From NCBI GenBank assembly GCA_019925095.2, contig CM034389.1, forward strand, positions 382,001 through 446,000: a stretch of 64,000 nt of DNA. The letters are read 5' to 3'. The number at the start of each line of letters is the position of its first letter. Positions within the stretch are counted from its first letter, which is position 1. This DNA is from Dendrolimus kikuchii. Taxonomy: Eukaryota > Arthropoda > Insecta > Lepidoptera > Lasiocampidae. This document shows positions 41,955 through 53,384 of the stretch, piece after piece. The position numbers were made by a program, and so were the translations under genes. The notes under the pieces are model-generated. The model saw nothing but the letters and a program-made list of their open reading frames with translations, made no database searches and was not told the origin of the DNA.

Positions 41955-42600
41955 AGTGAAACTTCAACGGACACGTGGAAAAACGAACCTCAACAAAGTT
42001 TTAACTTGAAGTTTTACGGGCAGGTTTTCAAATTGGTCAAGTACATTAACAATCTGCCCGTAAAACTTCAAGTTAAAACTTTGTTGCGATTCGTTTTTCC
42101 ACTTGTCCGTTGCAATTTCACTTCTACTATGTCTCCCAGCACACATTTAGATTCTTCGCAGGTTTACTGCAAATTATGATTTGGTTAGGTTAGGTACATT
42201 TTAATTAATGCATTTTTTATTTAAACTTATTTTATTTTAACACACAAAAAACTGAATTCGATCCGGAACCAATAAAAACATCGATAGTCTACATACATAC
42301 ATAACTTCACGCCAGTTCGATTGCGGGGTAGGCACGAACAAGAGAGCGCCATTTAGGCCCATTCTTACACACCTCACTTGCTTCTTTGACATTCATAACT
42401 CTTGTCATGCACGCTCGTCTGTTCTTAAGGCTCCTGACATCACCCTCAGCTAGTATCGATAGTCTACTCTAACATTAAGCCGCCTCTCACCACGTGTACT
42501 CTAAATTTATGCCGCTCTTCCACGCGGCCGTAACGCTTTTTCGTGACAGAAAAATCCTAAGACCCCGTCTATATAGAAGTTTCACTTCAAAAAAAATTGC
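41955..42600 (+). mobile_element. Family F foldback element, hit by RTE
   Basis: 41957-42123 folds on itself: inner arms at 41992-42024 and 42055-42087, outer arms with tggaaaaacga and tcgtttttcca. The remainder to 42600 is shared with other F copies. An RTE fragment sits at 42293-42454. Confidence 0.75.
42293..42454 (-). pseudogene. RTE-type LINE, 160-bp 3' copy
   Basis: Minus-strand codons from GDVRSLKNRRACMTR to ARELA. Exact 13-bp duplication atcgatagtctac at 42280-42292 and 42455-42467. Confidence 0.9.
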
Positions 42601-42693
42601 ATCGTGTTATCCAGCGTTAATATAGTATATTCCAGTTGTTTTTTTTAAATAGTTTCAACGTAAAGACACGGAATTTTTTAAATGTTATAATAT

Positions 42694-43196
42694 TGTTACA
42701 TACCGGCAAAGAATTGTGCACACCTGTCGGTCGTAAAAGCGCAGTTTATTGTCTTAGGAATTCTTTTGTTTACTTTGTGTTTAGAATTTGTAATTAAGAA
42801 AAACATGCTATTGTTTTTCTACTTGTTTTATGGTCGTCATTAGTATCGAACTAATTCTTATTGTTATTGTTTTCAACTTTGTTGGCCGTTCGCAGGTGTG
42901 CAAATTACACTTTCTTGGAAGAACCCAGCCCACGAGGTTCCATTGTGTATTGTACAGTTTACTATAAAACAATGCCCGAACGGAGGGGTAGGGCAGTCGA
43001 GCGAGGATTACGATACGAGTAAGACGTACATTCGACAAGCGATGTAGTGACGGACTTTGCGCGTGTTATAGAATCGTGCAGTTTGTACTAGTAGTGTCTA
43101 GTTATATTTGTACCTATGTTATACGTGTTGGTATAGTTCTAATAAATTCTATGGTAATTCCAACGGCATTTTAATTCGAGTCCCACACTCGTAACA
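42694..43196 (+). mobile_element. Solo LTR, family 1
   Basis: 503 bp, TGTTAC...GTAACA, 4-bp duplication atat at 42690-42693 and 43197-43200. A TATA-like ctataaaac (about 42962) and aataaattct (about 43141) on the plus strand agree with sense. It sits in family M (42594-42693). Confidence 0.85.
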
Positions 43197-43200
43197 ATAT

Positions 43201-43657
43201 TATAGATTTTCACCGCTACTTCGATATTAAACTCAGTTTACATTGATATTTTGTACAGTTAACGACTATAAATATACCCATCCATACAAGATAATAGGAT
43301 TATAAGGCAATATCCTTTTTGATGCTAGGTCCGTTGGTCGTCGCAAACCTCATTAAAACCCGACCAAATTGGTTTATCCCCTTCCTTGGCTGTCGGCGAT
43401 GCGATGCCCCGGCTATTGCATTTAGTTCGGTTATAACGCTTTGATACCTTAACGCAGTTACGTAAATAGAAAAATACTTTAATAGTTTTACTAACACTTG
43501 CCCCGTGGCGTCACTCGCTACAATATCGAGCCTTTACCGCCATTTTATCGTATTTTTTGCTACAAGAAGTATTTGAAACTATTATTTTGTTTTAAGACTT
43601 TCAGTTTAGATTTATTAGGCTAATCTGATCATTTGATCCTATAGTCATAGATAATAC
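43201..43657. other. Unassigned spacer
   Basis: No repeat or gene recognised between the two solo LTRs. Confidence 0.4.
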
Positions 43658-44307
43658 TGTTACGAGTTGCGAAACTCGAATTAAAATGCCGTTGGAATTG
43701 TTATAGAATTTATTAGAACTATACAAAGACGTATAACACAGGTACAAATATAACCGAACATAACAAGTCCAAACGTAATGCAGAAGGCCGTAATTCAATA
43801 AAACGCGCAAATTTAAATTCTCGTTATCGTAATAGTCGCTTGACAGCCCCCCTCTATCCCTCAAACTTTCGTTTTATACCTCACAAATACAAATGTGCCC
43901 GTATTGTAGTCGACTTAATCCGCAACACCTGGCTAGTGATCCGGCCACAAGCGGCCATAAACGAGTATAATAAAACAATGGGCTGTTCTCTAGAAACGTA
44001 TGCCAATAAATAAGTAAACAAAAGAAGACGATCACAAAAGAATTACAATTAAAAGTACTTAATAAAATAAATAGGAACTAACTATTTAAATAATGAATAT
44101 TAGGATTCCTGCTTACTTGCACACCAGAGGAACTGGTAAAATGTACTGAACCACGTATTTCTAGGAATAACACCTGTATACAACTACATTTATTCAAGAA
44201 TAGGTATTTCTTTTCATTTCAATCAGTTCAAATGCTGACAGGTAATAAAATGTGCTTCTACAAATCTGTACGTGGAATTTGTCTTTGTCGGCGCCTAGGT
44301 TGTAACA
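43658..44307 (-). mobile_element. Solo LTR, family 1
   Basis: 650 bp, TGTTACG...TGTAACA, exact 4-bp duplication atac at 43654-43657 and 44308-44311. Opposite orientation to its neighbour at 42694, and 150-200 bp longer than the other two copies. Confidence 0.85.
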
Positions 44308-44400
44308 ATACACTATATATAAAATAGATGAGCCTCTCTGGCATAAAATATCAAAATATCATTTACCCGGACCAATAGATGGCGCTACAATCGGTATTAT

Positions 44401-44688
44401 ACATACATACATACATAACTTCACGCCAGTTCCCTTGCGGGGTAGGCACGAACAACAGAGTGCCATTTAGGCTTATTCTTACACACCTCATTTGCCTCTT
44501 TGACATTCATAACTCTTGTCATGCAAGCTCGTCTGTTCTTAAGGCTCCTGACATCACCTTCTGCTAGTACACGATCAATTTGATCATGGAAGGTGTGTCG
44601 TGGCCTTCCACGACTTCTGCATCCATCCACTTTTGCATTGTATATCTGTTTAGTCATTCTTTCATCATGCATTCTTTCCACATTATAT
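44401..44688 (-). pseudogene. RTE-type LINE, 3' copy
   Basis: Minus-strand codons from ERMHDERMTKQIYNAKVDGC to YPARELA and tail. It belongs to the HDER-containing sub-lineage. Confidence 0.85.
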
Positions 44689-44867
44689 CCCTATATATAC
44701 CACTAGATGGCGCTAAAGTCGATAATTTTATAAATTCCACTGGATGGTACTTATAACTTCTAAATTGGAATAAAGGGCAAGACAGAATATAATTACAGTT
44801 TTAAATATATATAAACACTATTTTATGCCAAAATAGGACTGCACAATATAAATAGATATTACATAAA

Positions 44868-44961
44868 ATATCGATATATGCACACGATATATCGCTTCCA
44901 CCCGATATTATCGCACAGTCTAGTATCGATATGTACAATCGATATATTTTATCCGATATAC
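44868..44961. other. Cluster of CGATA / TATCGATA motifs
   Basis: About ten CGATA motifs (both strands) within 94 bp, including two TATCGATA palindromes at 44869-44876 and 44924-44931. In Drosophila such motifs bind BEAF-32 and DREF; a role here is speculative. Confidence 0.45.
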
Positions 44962-45009
44962 CAAATATCTCTATAAATTAAAGAACATACTTTTACTTCT
45001 TTATACTGA

Positions 45010-45288
45010 TTTATGGCTTTTTAATTGCAGCAGGTTTTTTAATCGCCTATGGACATTTGCAACACCAAAGTTGCTACAAATGCGCTGCTGCTCTCTTAAG
45101 GGAGACTGGAACCTGGTCACTAATGCCGGAACACAACTCAAGCTTGTTATGGCGACATACTTTAGACCAGGGGTGGTAGCCATCCATTCGGGCAAACGCC
45201 CTACCACCTGGCTGTGGGTTGATAAGTCGCCTCTTACGACAGGCCGCCCCAACGCAGGAAATTGTATTCTTTCTCCGTTCCTGCACTG
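45010..45288 (-). mobile_element. SINE X copy, 3' end altered
   Basis: Minus sense. The usual gaactcctgcaat end is replaced by 'attgcagcaggttttttaatcgcc'; the 5' head is complete. Confidence 0.85.
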
Positions 45289-45765
45289 TGCAAATGTAAG
45301 TAGTTCGTACTATATGCTACTTATACCACCATTGCCATTATCATCTCAATTAATTCCTGGGGTTGTCTGGAAGAGATCGCTTTTTAGCGATAAGACCGCC
45401 CTTTGTACATAACTAGATATAATTGTAGTCTTTAAGTTCATGTTTGTATTGGTGTACAATAAAGAGTTATCTAATAAACATACATACATACATAACTTCA
45501 CGCACGAACAACAGAGATGTCAAGGTCTTCTCTTCAAGCCATAGCATGTTGCGAAGCGGTAGTAAAATCGATTAGGCTCCCATAGAGTAAATAATAACCA
45601 TAAACAAAATTAAAAATGACAAGTCGGCGGTAGGCTAAATAAAACTTTAACAATACTCGTTGACACTTGACATCTTTGTTTATCGTGATCACGGCCACTG
45701 AAAAGTGTCCGAAACGTCGGAAAAACCAAAATCCGTTAAAACGTAGTTTTATTATGTATAAAAGT
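45289..45765. other. Spacer with an RTE scrap
   Basis: 45478-45512 is a 35-bp RTE 3' end scrap (catacataacttcacgc). 45690-45720 holds 'actgaaaagtgtccgaaacgtcgg', a phrase known from insect LINE 3' regions, without a second copy here. Confidence 0.45.
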
Positions 45766-45788
45766 CGCGAAAACTTAAGAAAATATTA

Positions 45789-46817
45789 AAGAGTTATCTA
45801 TCTATCTATCATAAATCATTTTTACTCTGTTATAATTTGTTGTGGATCGAGAGGATGTTTCTTAACAATAAATTATGCCGGGGACTCATCCTCCGGCATC
45901 ATCATGCTCTCTTTGGCGTGGGGCGGTCTGTAACGCGCCCCACGGATGAGCGCGCGCGGAACGACTCACGCTCTCATCTCGACGGCGGGAGGAGAGATAT
46001 CGCGCGACGGCATATGAGTGAGAACCCCTAAACCCCAAGGGGCCCCACCCGCGCCGTCCGCTTACGGTGGCCGAAGGTCGAAATCCGCCCTCCGGCGTCG
46101 GCGCGTCCTCCTTTGGCGGGAGCGGAGCAAAGATGTCCGCTCACGCTCCCGCTCCGCCTCCTCCTTCGCAAGCATAACGCGCTCGCAGAAGGAGGAGACG
46201 GCGTCCCATCCGGTTGAGCTCCCGACCATGGTGCGTACCACGGCCGGGAGCGAGAGGTCAAATCCGGTGACGGCGACGAGGTCTCGGCGCTGCTCTGTCC
46301 AGGCAGAACACTCCTGGAGTGTGTGCAGCGCCGTATCCTCGTCGCCGGTGTCGCAATGATGGCACCCTGACGTCGGCTCACGGCCTAGGCGACACAGGTA
46401 CCTCCCGAAGCAGCCATGCCCCGAGAGGACCTGTGTCAGCCGAAACGTCAGGGTGCCGTGTCTACGTTTTATCCAGTCTTGCAGGACGGGCCTCACCGCT
46501 TCAATGGTGTCGAGGCCCGCGCTGGGGTGTCTGAGGCGTTCTTCCCAGACCACCAAGGCGACGTCGCGGAGCTCCGACCGCCAGGCCTCTGTCTCCTGAG
46601 GCGCCGGTCTCGTGCCCCTGGCCAAAGGTCCCATGGTGGGGATCCGGCAAGTAGCGAGGCCGCTTCGAAGGACACCGTACGGTATCCCCTTATCGCCCTG
46701 ACGGCCAGTACTCGCTGCGCTTGCCGCAGCAAGACTATATTTCTGGCCGTCACGCGGTCAGCCCATACGGGGGCCCCATATTTGCCTTCGAAGAGTGGCA
46801 TCGGGCCCCCCGCAAGG
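45789..46817 (-). mobile_element. R1-clade LINE, 5'-truncated, 23-bp duplications
   Basis: The LINE lies between exact 23-bp direct repeats (cgcgaaaactt...atatta) at 45766-45788 and 46818-46840. ORF2 C-terminus is at 46062-46801; the 3' region extends to about 45790. A ctatctatctat tract borders the 3' side and a related one follows the other repeat. High GC compared with flanks. Confidence 0.85.
46062..46801 (-). pseudogene. R1-clade LINE ORF2, C-terminal part
   Basis: Minus-strand frame one gives GKYGAPVWADRVTARNIVLL through SFEAASLLAGSPPWDL (46801-46625). The protein then continues in another frame with GTRPAPQETEAWRSEL, HGTLTFRLTQVLSGHGCFGRYL, a zinc-knuckle-like CHHC...HTLQECSAW and a basic end RTRRRRRADFDLRPP. 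One frameshift near 46630 thus breaks it. It is about 60-70 per cent alike by eye to 24516-25179, so these are different subfamilies, not one recent duplication. Confidence 0.82.
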
Positions 46818-46840
46818 CGCGAAAACTTAAGAAAATATTA

Positions 46841-47349
46841 TCGAGGAGTTAGTTTCTCCCACAATCTATCTATCACCTCCAACCAATCGCCGGATCTTGC
46901 CTACAATTTTGACACAGCCGTGCCCAGGATGTGCCTATTTCCCATTGGCGGCGATCACATCTGATAGCAGATGAGACGCCTGGGATGTTTCTAATCGCAA
47001 TGTCCAAATGTTCCACATGGGGATCCCTGTTATTCAAGCTCGTCGATAACGGCTTCTATGACGAAGGTAGGTCTATTATGCGTTGGCGACAGTGACACCG
47101 CCAACAGGACATGCGTCCTCCGCCAGGCTTCTTACACAGCGGAAACCGAACTGATTGTTTTTAACAGATCCTAGAAGAGCCCACCTCGTCCAGCAATACA
47201 GTGGGCCGGTAGGCGGACGGTGAGAAGAGAAAGAGGGGGAAGTCAAACGTCATAAGCCGCTGTCGTCTCATCGTATGACAGTGACATTTCCTTAGACAGC
47301 CAAAGGGTGCTGAAACCAGGGCTACTCCAACATAATTTGTGTAAACGTA
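46841..47349. other. Unassigned spacer
   Basis: Moderately GC-rich, no recognised motif; may be part of an unlisted element. Confidence 0.4.
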
Positions 47350-47362
47350 ATTGATTTTCTTA

Positions 47363-47875
47363 CATACATACATAACTTCACGCCAGTTCCCTTGCGGGGT
47401 AGGCACGAAAAACAGAGCGCTATTCAGGCTTATTCTTACACACCTCACTTGCTTCTTTGACATTCATAACTCTTGTCATGCACGCTTGTCTGTTCTTAAG
47501 ACTCCTAACACCACCTTCTGCTAGTACACGAGCAATTTGATCTTGGAAGGTGTGTCGTGGCCTTCCACGACTTCTGCATCCATCCACTTTTGCATTGTAT
47601 ATCTGTTTAGTCTCTTTAATCTCTTTCTTACTTCGGTATTAGGAACGCGGTCCGCGAGCGTCACTCCGCAGATTTTGCGCAGCGCTCGTATCTCGACCGC
47701 GTTTACTCTACTTTCATGCTCTCTCTTCCATACCCAACTCTCGCTTCCACACGTGAGCGTAGGTACCAGCGCCGCGTTGTGTATGGCAAGCTGGGCCTTC
47801 TGGCTGAGGTTCTTAGCGCCTAGAAGTTTATCTAACGCTCAATTCACACTATTCCCCAAATTCACTCTTCTTTCT
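47363..47875 (-). pseudogene. RTE-type LINE, longer 3' copy
   Basis: Minus-strand codons extend further upstream than other copies: ALDKLLGAKNLSQKAQLAIHN, then LVPTLTCGSESWVWK and ICGVTLADRV, with a deletion before KQIYNAKVDGCRSRG. One stop is near GNSVN. With 47957-48161 it forms an inverted pair bounded by a 13-bp direct repeat. Confidence 0.85.
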
Positions 47876-47956
47876 ATATAATTATATTGTTCATAATTAT
47901 ATTACTTTAATATGTTCTTAAATTAGTTTAAGTATATATGTATCTATTGCATGCAG

Positions 47957-48161
47957 AATGGATGGATGCAGAAGTCTTGGAAGGCCACGACACACCTTCC
48001 ATGATCAAATTGATCGTGTACTAGCAGAAGGTGATGTCAAGAGCCTTAAAAAAAGACGAGCGTGCATGACAAGAGCTATGAATGTCAAAGAAGCAAGTGA
48101 GGTGTGTAAGAATAAGCCTGAATGGCGCTCTGTTGTTCGTGCCTACCCCGCAAGGGAACAC
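47957..48161 (+). pseudogene. RTE-type LINE, inverted partner
   Basis: Codons MDGCRSLGRPRHTFHDQID to AYPARE; the last codons and the (TATG)n tail are missing and attgattttctta follows directly. Confidence 0.8.
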
Positions 48162-48174
48162 ATTGATTTTCTTA

Positions 48175-48485
48175 AACGTGTTAAGTATCACATTCAACAT
48201 ATTATATAGCTTTGTTATTAAAGCGAGAGTGTTCGACGAGGAGTGTGCTCAAAGATGCCTTGCGACAGAATATCTAAAGGAATTAAACGCTGGAAACAAT
48301 TTGACGGTTTGTTTGTCAAACAAATATTTGTACGACACTTGACACGACTCGCGGCGCTCCCGGCCTCCCGTTCCAAGGAGGGTAAGACTTACGGACGCGA
48401 TTTAGAAAATGTCTTTGTCATTTAATAAAAAAACAGACATCTATCAAAAGATACCAAAGTCAACACGAGAATTCTCCAACAATAT
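48175..48485. other. Unassigned spacer
   Basis: A 60-codon frame (48243-48425) has no recognised motif. Confidence 0.35.
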
Positions 48486-48770
48486 GGGTCGAAGTCGTGG
48501 TAGCGTAATGGCTAACGCACGCGTCCCAAACCCAAAGGGCGCGGGTTCACCACTTAGGTAGTTTTCTGACCTAATGTGCATATTGTTACAATTACCACGT
48601 ACTAATAACGGTGAAGGAAAACATCGTGATGCAACCTGCACATCGAGATAACCAATGTGTCAAACCTGCCAAGCCGCCTTGGACAAGCATGGCGGGTATA
48701 CTGTCCGTTCCCCTTATAAGGGGAGGCCCAAGCCCAGCAGTGGGACATTTATGGGCTGTTATTATTTTAT
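48486..48770 (+). mobile_element. tRNA-derived SINE B, longest copy
   Basis: Head gtagcgtaatggctaacgca (A box), gcgggttca (B box, interrupted by a deletion), body with 'gtgaaggaaaacatcgtgatgc', 3' 'cccagcagtgggacatttatgggctg' pieces and an ATT tail. Confidence 0.8.
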
Positions 48771-48884
48771 ATTTTTTATTATATATGGGTCGAATAGCGT
48801 ATTACTTATTACTGGTGGTCACCCAATGGTCGAAGTTCGAGCATAATTAATTTAAATTATAAATTTGAACATTATTAAGGTTCT

Positions 48885-49345
48885 GTTGTCAAAGACTGTA
48901 CTTCTATAATCACTAATTTCGTCAAGGCTACACTGTTAATTTGACTTTAATAATAAACAAAAGAGTATATATGCGTGTGTGTGTCAAATACATGGTAGTG
49001 TGTGTAATGTTTTTTTTTATTGATTTAAATTATGTTTTATGCATAATTTAAAAAAATATTAGCATTCTGCACTCCTTCTCTATATAAACTACGAGGCGTG
49101 GAATTTATTTTCAAAACCCTCCGATTTTGAAACATTCTTCATTAGTGCTCCGCTCCTATTGGCCTTAGCGTGATGATATATAGCCTATAGCCTTCTCCGA
49201 TAAATGGGCTATCTAACACTGAAAGAATTTTTCATAACAGACTAGTAGTTCCTGAGATTAGCGCGTCCAAACAAACTCTTCAGCTTTATATATTAGTATA
49301 TAAGTGTGCGAAATTTCATACTCTTCCGTTCGCGCAATTCTCACG
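48885..49345 (-). mobile_element. Family G composite Helitron-like repeat
   Basis: Same order as 61025-61500: 'aatacatggtagtgtgtgtaatg', 'gcgtgatgatatatag-ctatagcc', 'cagctttatatattagtata', 'gtgtgcgaaatttcatactc'. The central part is an antisense family L-type element. Confidence 0.65.
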
Positions 49346-49760
49346 TTTTTGCAGTCAACTGCTGGACGTAGGCCTCCCCAAGACGGCGCCACTCATCCCT
49401 GTCCTCCGATTTCCTCAGCCAGCGCCTGCCGGCGACCTTGCATAGGTCGTCGGTCCATCGGGCCGGAGGGCGTCCGACACTACGTTTACCGAGACGCGGT
49501 CTCCACTCCAGGACTCGTTTGCTCCATCGGCCATCGGTCCTGCGGCAGATGAGACCGGCCCACTGCCAGTTCAACTTGCTAATTTTGCGAGCTATGTCGG
49601 TTACCTTGGTTCTCTTACGGATATCCTCATTTCTGATTTTATCCATAAGGGAAACACCCAGCATAGCTCGCTCCATAGCCCGTTGAGCGACTTGGAACTT
49701 GTGGACCAATCCTGCCGTAACTGTCCATATCCCGGCCCCGTAGGTCAGGACGTTTTAATA
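49341..49760 (-). pseudogene. RTE-type LINE C-terminus, third family
   Basis: Minus-strand codons read YGAGIWTVTAGLVHKFQVAQ, RAMERAMLGVSLMDKIRNEDI, TDIARKISKLNWQWAGLICR, WSKRVLEWRPRLGKRSVGR-PPARWTDDL and EAYVQQLTAKT, then stop. This is the C-terminal region of endonuclease-RT LINE proteins common in Lepidoptera. The frame is open for 122 codons, but the RT and endonuclease are absent. Its sequence is clearly different from the (TATG)n-tailed family. Confidence 0.85.
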
Positions 49761-50083
49761 TAATGATTTTAAAATGTTCTAAGTAGCTGATTAAAACATT
49801 ATTTACTATGATGATCTTCTTTATCTGTATATAGTATAAGTCTGACTGTATACCTGTCAACTTCTCCTAAATCATGCAATGGATTTTCAAGCTGTTTTTA
49901 ACATCAGTTACATAATTTTTGACTAAAGGTTTATATACATAAAAAATCTAATTAAGTGTTTATGTAAGTAAAAGGGAGCTACTTACCATGGCTTGACTCG
50001 TGTCGTAGCCGCGAGGAAAACACTTGAGAGAGATTAGTATGGTATTTTAGCACCCGATCGTTTAAATGAAAATTTGGTACAGT
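49761..50083. other. Unassigned spacer
   Basis: AT-rich; nothing recognised. Confidence 0.35.
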
Positions 50084-50342
50084 TATTGCAGGAGATTAGT
50101 AGACAGGCAAACGGCCCACTTGATGGAAAGCGGTTACCATCGCCTATGGACATTTGCAACAGCAAAGGTCACTAATGCGAGAACACAACTCAAGCTTGTT
50201 ATGGCGACATACTTCAGACCAGGGGTGGTAGCCATCTAGTGGGGCAAACGCCCTACCACCTGGCTGTGGGTTGTTAAGTCGCCTCTTACGACAGGCCGCC
50301 CGGCCGCAGGAAATTGTATTCTTTCTCCGTTCCTGCACGGAT
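50084..50342 (-). mobile_element. SINE X copy with internal deletion
   Basis: Minus sense; about 55 bp between 'caacagcaaaggt' and 'cactaatgcgagaac' are missing. No T-run at its 3' end. Confidence 0.85.
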
Positions 50343-50475
50343 AAATATGGTTTTATGGACGTTTGCAACACTAGAAGTGTCCTCAACGCGTTGCCGACCT
50401 CTAAGAAATTTTATAACGCCCTTCTTAAATAACCCCATGTCGTAGCGCAAAGGGAAGACCGCGGCGGAAAGTTTT

Positions 50476-50904
<429 letters not shown>

Positions 50905-51220
50905 AGCGGCGGGAAGTTCCCTTCAGATCATTGTTGTACGCGGAATAAATGTTCCAGAGACCGTTGCGTAGTTGAGCGTGGGAGCTCAAGGAAATGGGGG
51001 TGAATGGTTGAAAGGGTGCGTCATGCAATAATGCAGGGATGTGTTGCAGGCACAAATGCCCGACTCGTCTTATTAACAAACTTGTTAAGCTCACAGACAT
51101 AGGCGAGACGGGCAAACAACGCCTTGGACGGGTTGCCATGTAATCTAAAAATTATTCACTAATATACTACGCTGTTTTGGCACAAACCTATAGCTGACTT
51201 TTAAAATTCTTCAATTTCTT

Positions 51221-51655
51221 AATTCGCACTACCACCGCATTGCATTACACGCACACCTCACAAACAAACCAAGACACACAAAGAGCCTAAAAATTAATAA
51301 CCCAGGCACAGAAAAGAAAAAAACAACACACATGGCACTAGATAGGACTATATATATAAGTATAGATATAAGGCCCACACTGCACATGCACTTCCTCACA
51401 ACATCAGCATGTAACAGATACACTCTACATTAGTATAAGTTTAGTATTGAAACTAGAATAAAATAATATAATAAGTTATTCGTAAGATACATACACCTCA
51501 ACACAAAAATCAATAAATTAATGTCACACACAAGAACCAAAATAATTAACAAGCGTGTTAAATTAAAAAAAAAAAAACTAGAAATTAAGTTGTAAAAAAG
51601 GGTACGGAACTCGAGTCCGAGTTGTTCATAATATAAAAAAAAGAAACTTGAAAAA
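51221..51655 (+). mobile_element. Family Q, 5'-truncated
   Basis: Closely follows 39465-39885 and ends in A8. Confidence 0.85.
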
Positions 51656-51778
51656 ATATATTATTTAATTTATTTAAAAGACTGTCACAATTAAAGACAT
51701 GGTAATTAATTTTAATGGAAATTAAGAACACATTTCATTAACTTAACCTAAAATACAATACAAAGAAGAATCTCTTAA

Positions 51779-51858
51779 GTTGCTAACTTTTATTACATAT
51801 TTCTTATTTCCTACTTCTTACTTTATATAGTATAGCGGCGGGAAGTTCCCTTCAGATA
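51779..51858 (+). repeat. 80-bp duplicate of 50852-50931
   Basis: Identical or nearly so to the earlier segment, which spans the end of the (TA)n insertion and 24 bp of LINE beyond it. Confidence 0.9.
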
Positions 51859-51909
51859 AGTAATAACCAATCCCATAAGTAAAATATTTGGCATGAAATT
51901 ATATAACAC

Positions 51910-52363
51910 ACACACACACACACACACATAACTTCACGCCAGTTCCCTTGCGGGGTAGGCACGAACAACAGAGCGCCATTCAGGCTTATTCTTACACACC
52001 TCACTCGCTTCTTTGACATTCATAACTCTTGTCATGCACGCTCGTCTGTTCTTAAGGCTCCTGATATCACCTTCTGCTAGTATACGATCAATTTGACACG
52101 ACTTCTGCATCCATCCACTTTTGCATTGTATATCTGTTTAGTCATTCTGTTATCATGCATTCTTTCCACATGCCCGAACCACCGGAGCATTCCTTTTCTT
52201 ACCTTCACCCCGACACTCTTTCTTACTTCGGTATTACGAACGCGGTCCGCGAGCGTCACTCCGCAGATTTTGCGCAGTGCTCGCATCTCGACCGCGTTTA
52301 CTCTACTTTCATGCTCTCTCTTCCATACCCAACTCTCGCTTCCATACGTGAGCGTAGGTAGGT
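51910..52363 (-). pseudogene. RTE-type LINE, 3' copy with (TG)n tail
   Basis: Minus-strand codons from LTYGSESWVWKREHESRVNA to YPARELA with a deletion in the KVDGCRSRG-HDQI part. Exact 13-bp duplication aattatataacac at 51897-51909 and 52364-52376. The tail is (TG)n in place of (TATG)n. Confidence 0.9.
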
Positions 52364-52376
52364 AATTATATAACAC

Positions 52377-52630
52377 CAGTAATTTATAATATGATTTGTA
52401 AATGCAATTAGATAGACAGATAACACTTTATAGTTCACCAAATATATAATTTCAAAAATACACAATTACAACATTGTCATGGTAGAAACAATAGGCGGCC
52501 TTATCGCTTAAAGTGATCTCTTCCAAGCAACCTGACTTAAGGAATAGTTCAAACTAATCTGGCGATGTAGGTGGTGTAGATTACATATTAGGTATATCAT
52601 AAATAAATATAATTAAACTACATATTCTAT
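52377..52630. other. Spacer with short repeat
   Basis: 52495-52570 matches 39085-39180 (gcggccttatcgcttaaa). No gene. Confidence 0.45.
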
Positions 52631-52645
52631 AAATTAAATACATAC

Positions 52646-52906
52646 ATACATACATAACTTCACGCCAGTTCCCTTGCGGTGTAGGCACGAACAACAGAGC
52701 GCCATTCAGGCTTATTCTTACACACCTCACTTGTTTCTTTGACATTCATAACTCTTGCCATACACGCTCGTCTGTTCTTAAGGCTCCTGACATCACCTTC
52801 TGCTAGTACACGATTAATTTGATCCTGGAAGGTGTGTCGTGGCCTTCCACGACTTCTGCATCCATCCACTTTTGCATTATATATCTGTTTAGTCATTAAT
52901 AGATAC
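52646..52906 (-). pseudogene. RTE-type LINE, 3' copy
   Basis: Minus-strand codons from MTKQIYNAKVDGCRSRGRP to YTARELA. Exact 15-bp duplication aaattaaatacatac at 52631-52645 and 52907-52921. Confidence 0.9.
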
Positions 52907-52937
52907 AAATTAAATACATACAAATATATATATACAC

Positions 52938-53155
52938 ACTAGCTGTTCCGGCAGACGTTGTTCTGCCTTGAAGAAATTAAATTTAGAACCCGATTGCAGC
53001 GCCACCTACCGGGTCCAATTGTGTATCTAAACCATCCTCGAATCCACTTGAACACACACAAAAAAATTCATTCAAATCGGTCCAGCCGTTTAGGAGTTCA
53101 CTGTCAACACACGTACAGAAGAATTACATATATATTAAATATTCTATAGTATAAA
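52938..53155 (+). mobile_element. Family S-related Helitron-like repeat
   Basis: Starts cactagctgttccggcagac, followed by 'gaacccgattgcagcgcc' and 'attcaaatcggtccagccg', ending AT-rich. Confidence 0.6.
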
Positions 53156-53272
53156 AAATATTAATCTGTAACATAATAAATTTGTAAAATGTGAAGGAAG
53201 TCAGAGGGCTTAATACGGATTCTGGTCAAATTTTATGTCTATGTATATATTAGAGCATCACGTGAAAACTAC

Positions 53273-53350
53273 TGTAGTGGAACACTTACAAAGCCAATAG
53301 ATGGCGCTGTACAATAATAGAGGTCGCAAACGTTTCCCGAAACGTATAAA
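53273..53350 (+). mobile_element. Single arm of the 29.6-kb TIR element
   Basis: Matches the arm at 29648-29712 almost base for base and extends to 'cccgaaacgtataaa', as in the right arm at 30296-30320. No partner arm is found downstream. Confidence 0.7.
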
Positions 53351-53384
53351 TAATATATACATTTTTTCAATAATCAATGTTAAG

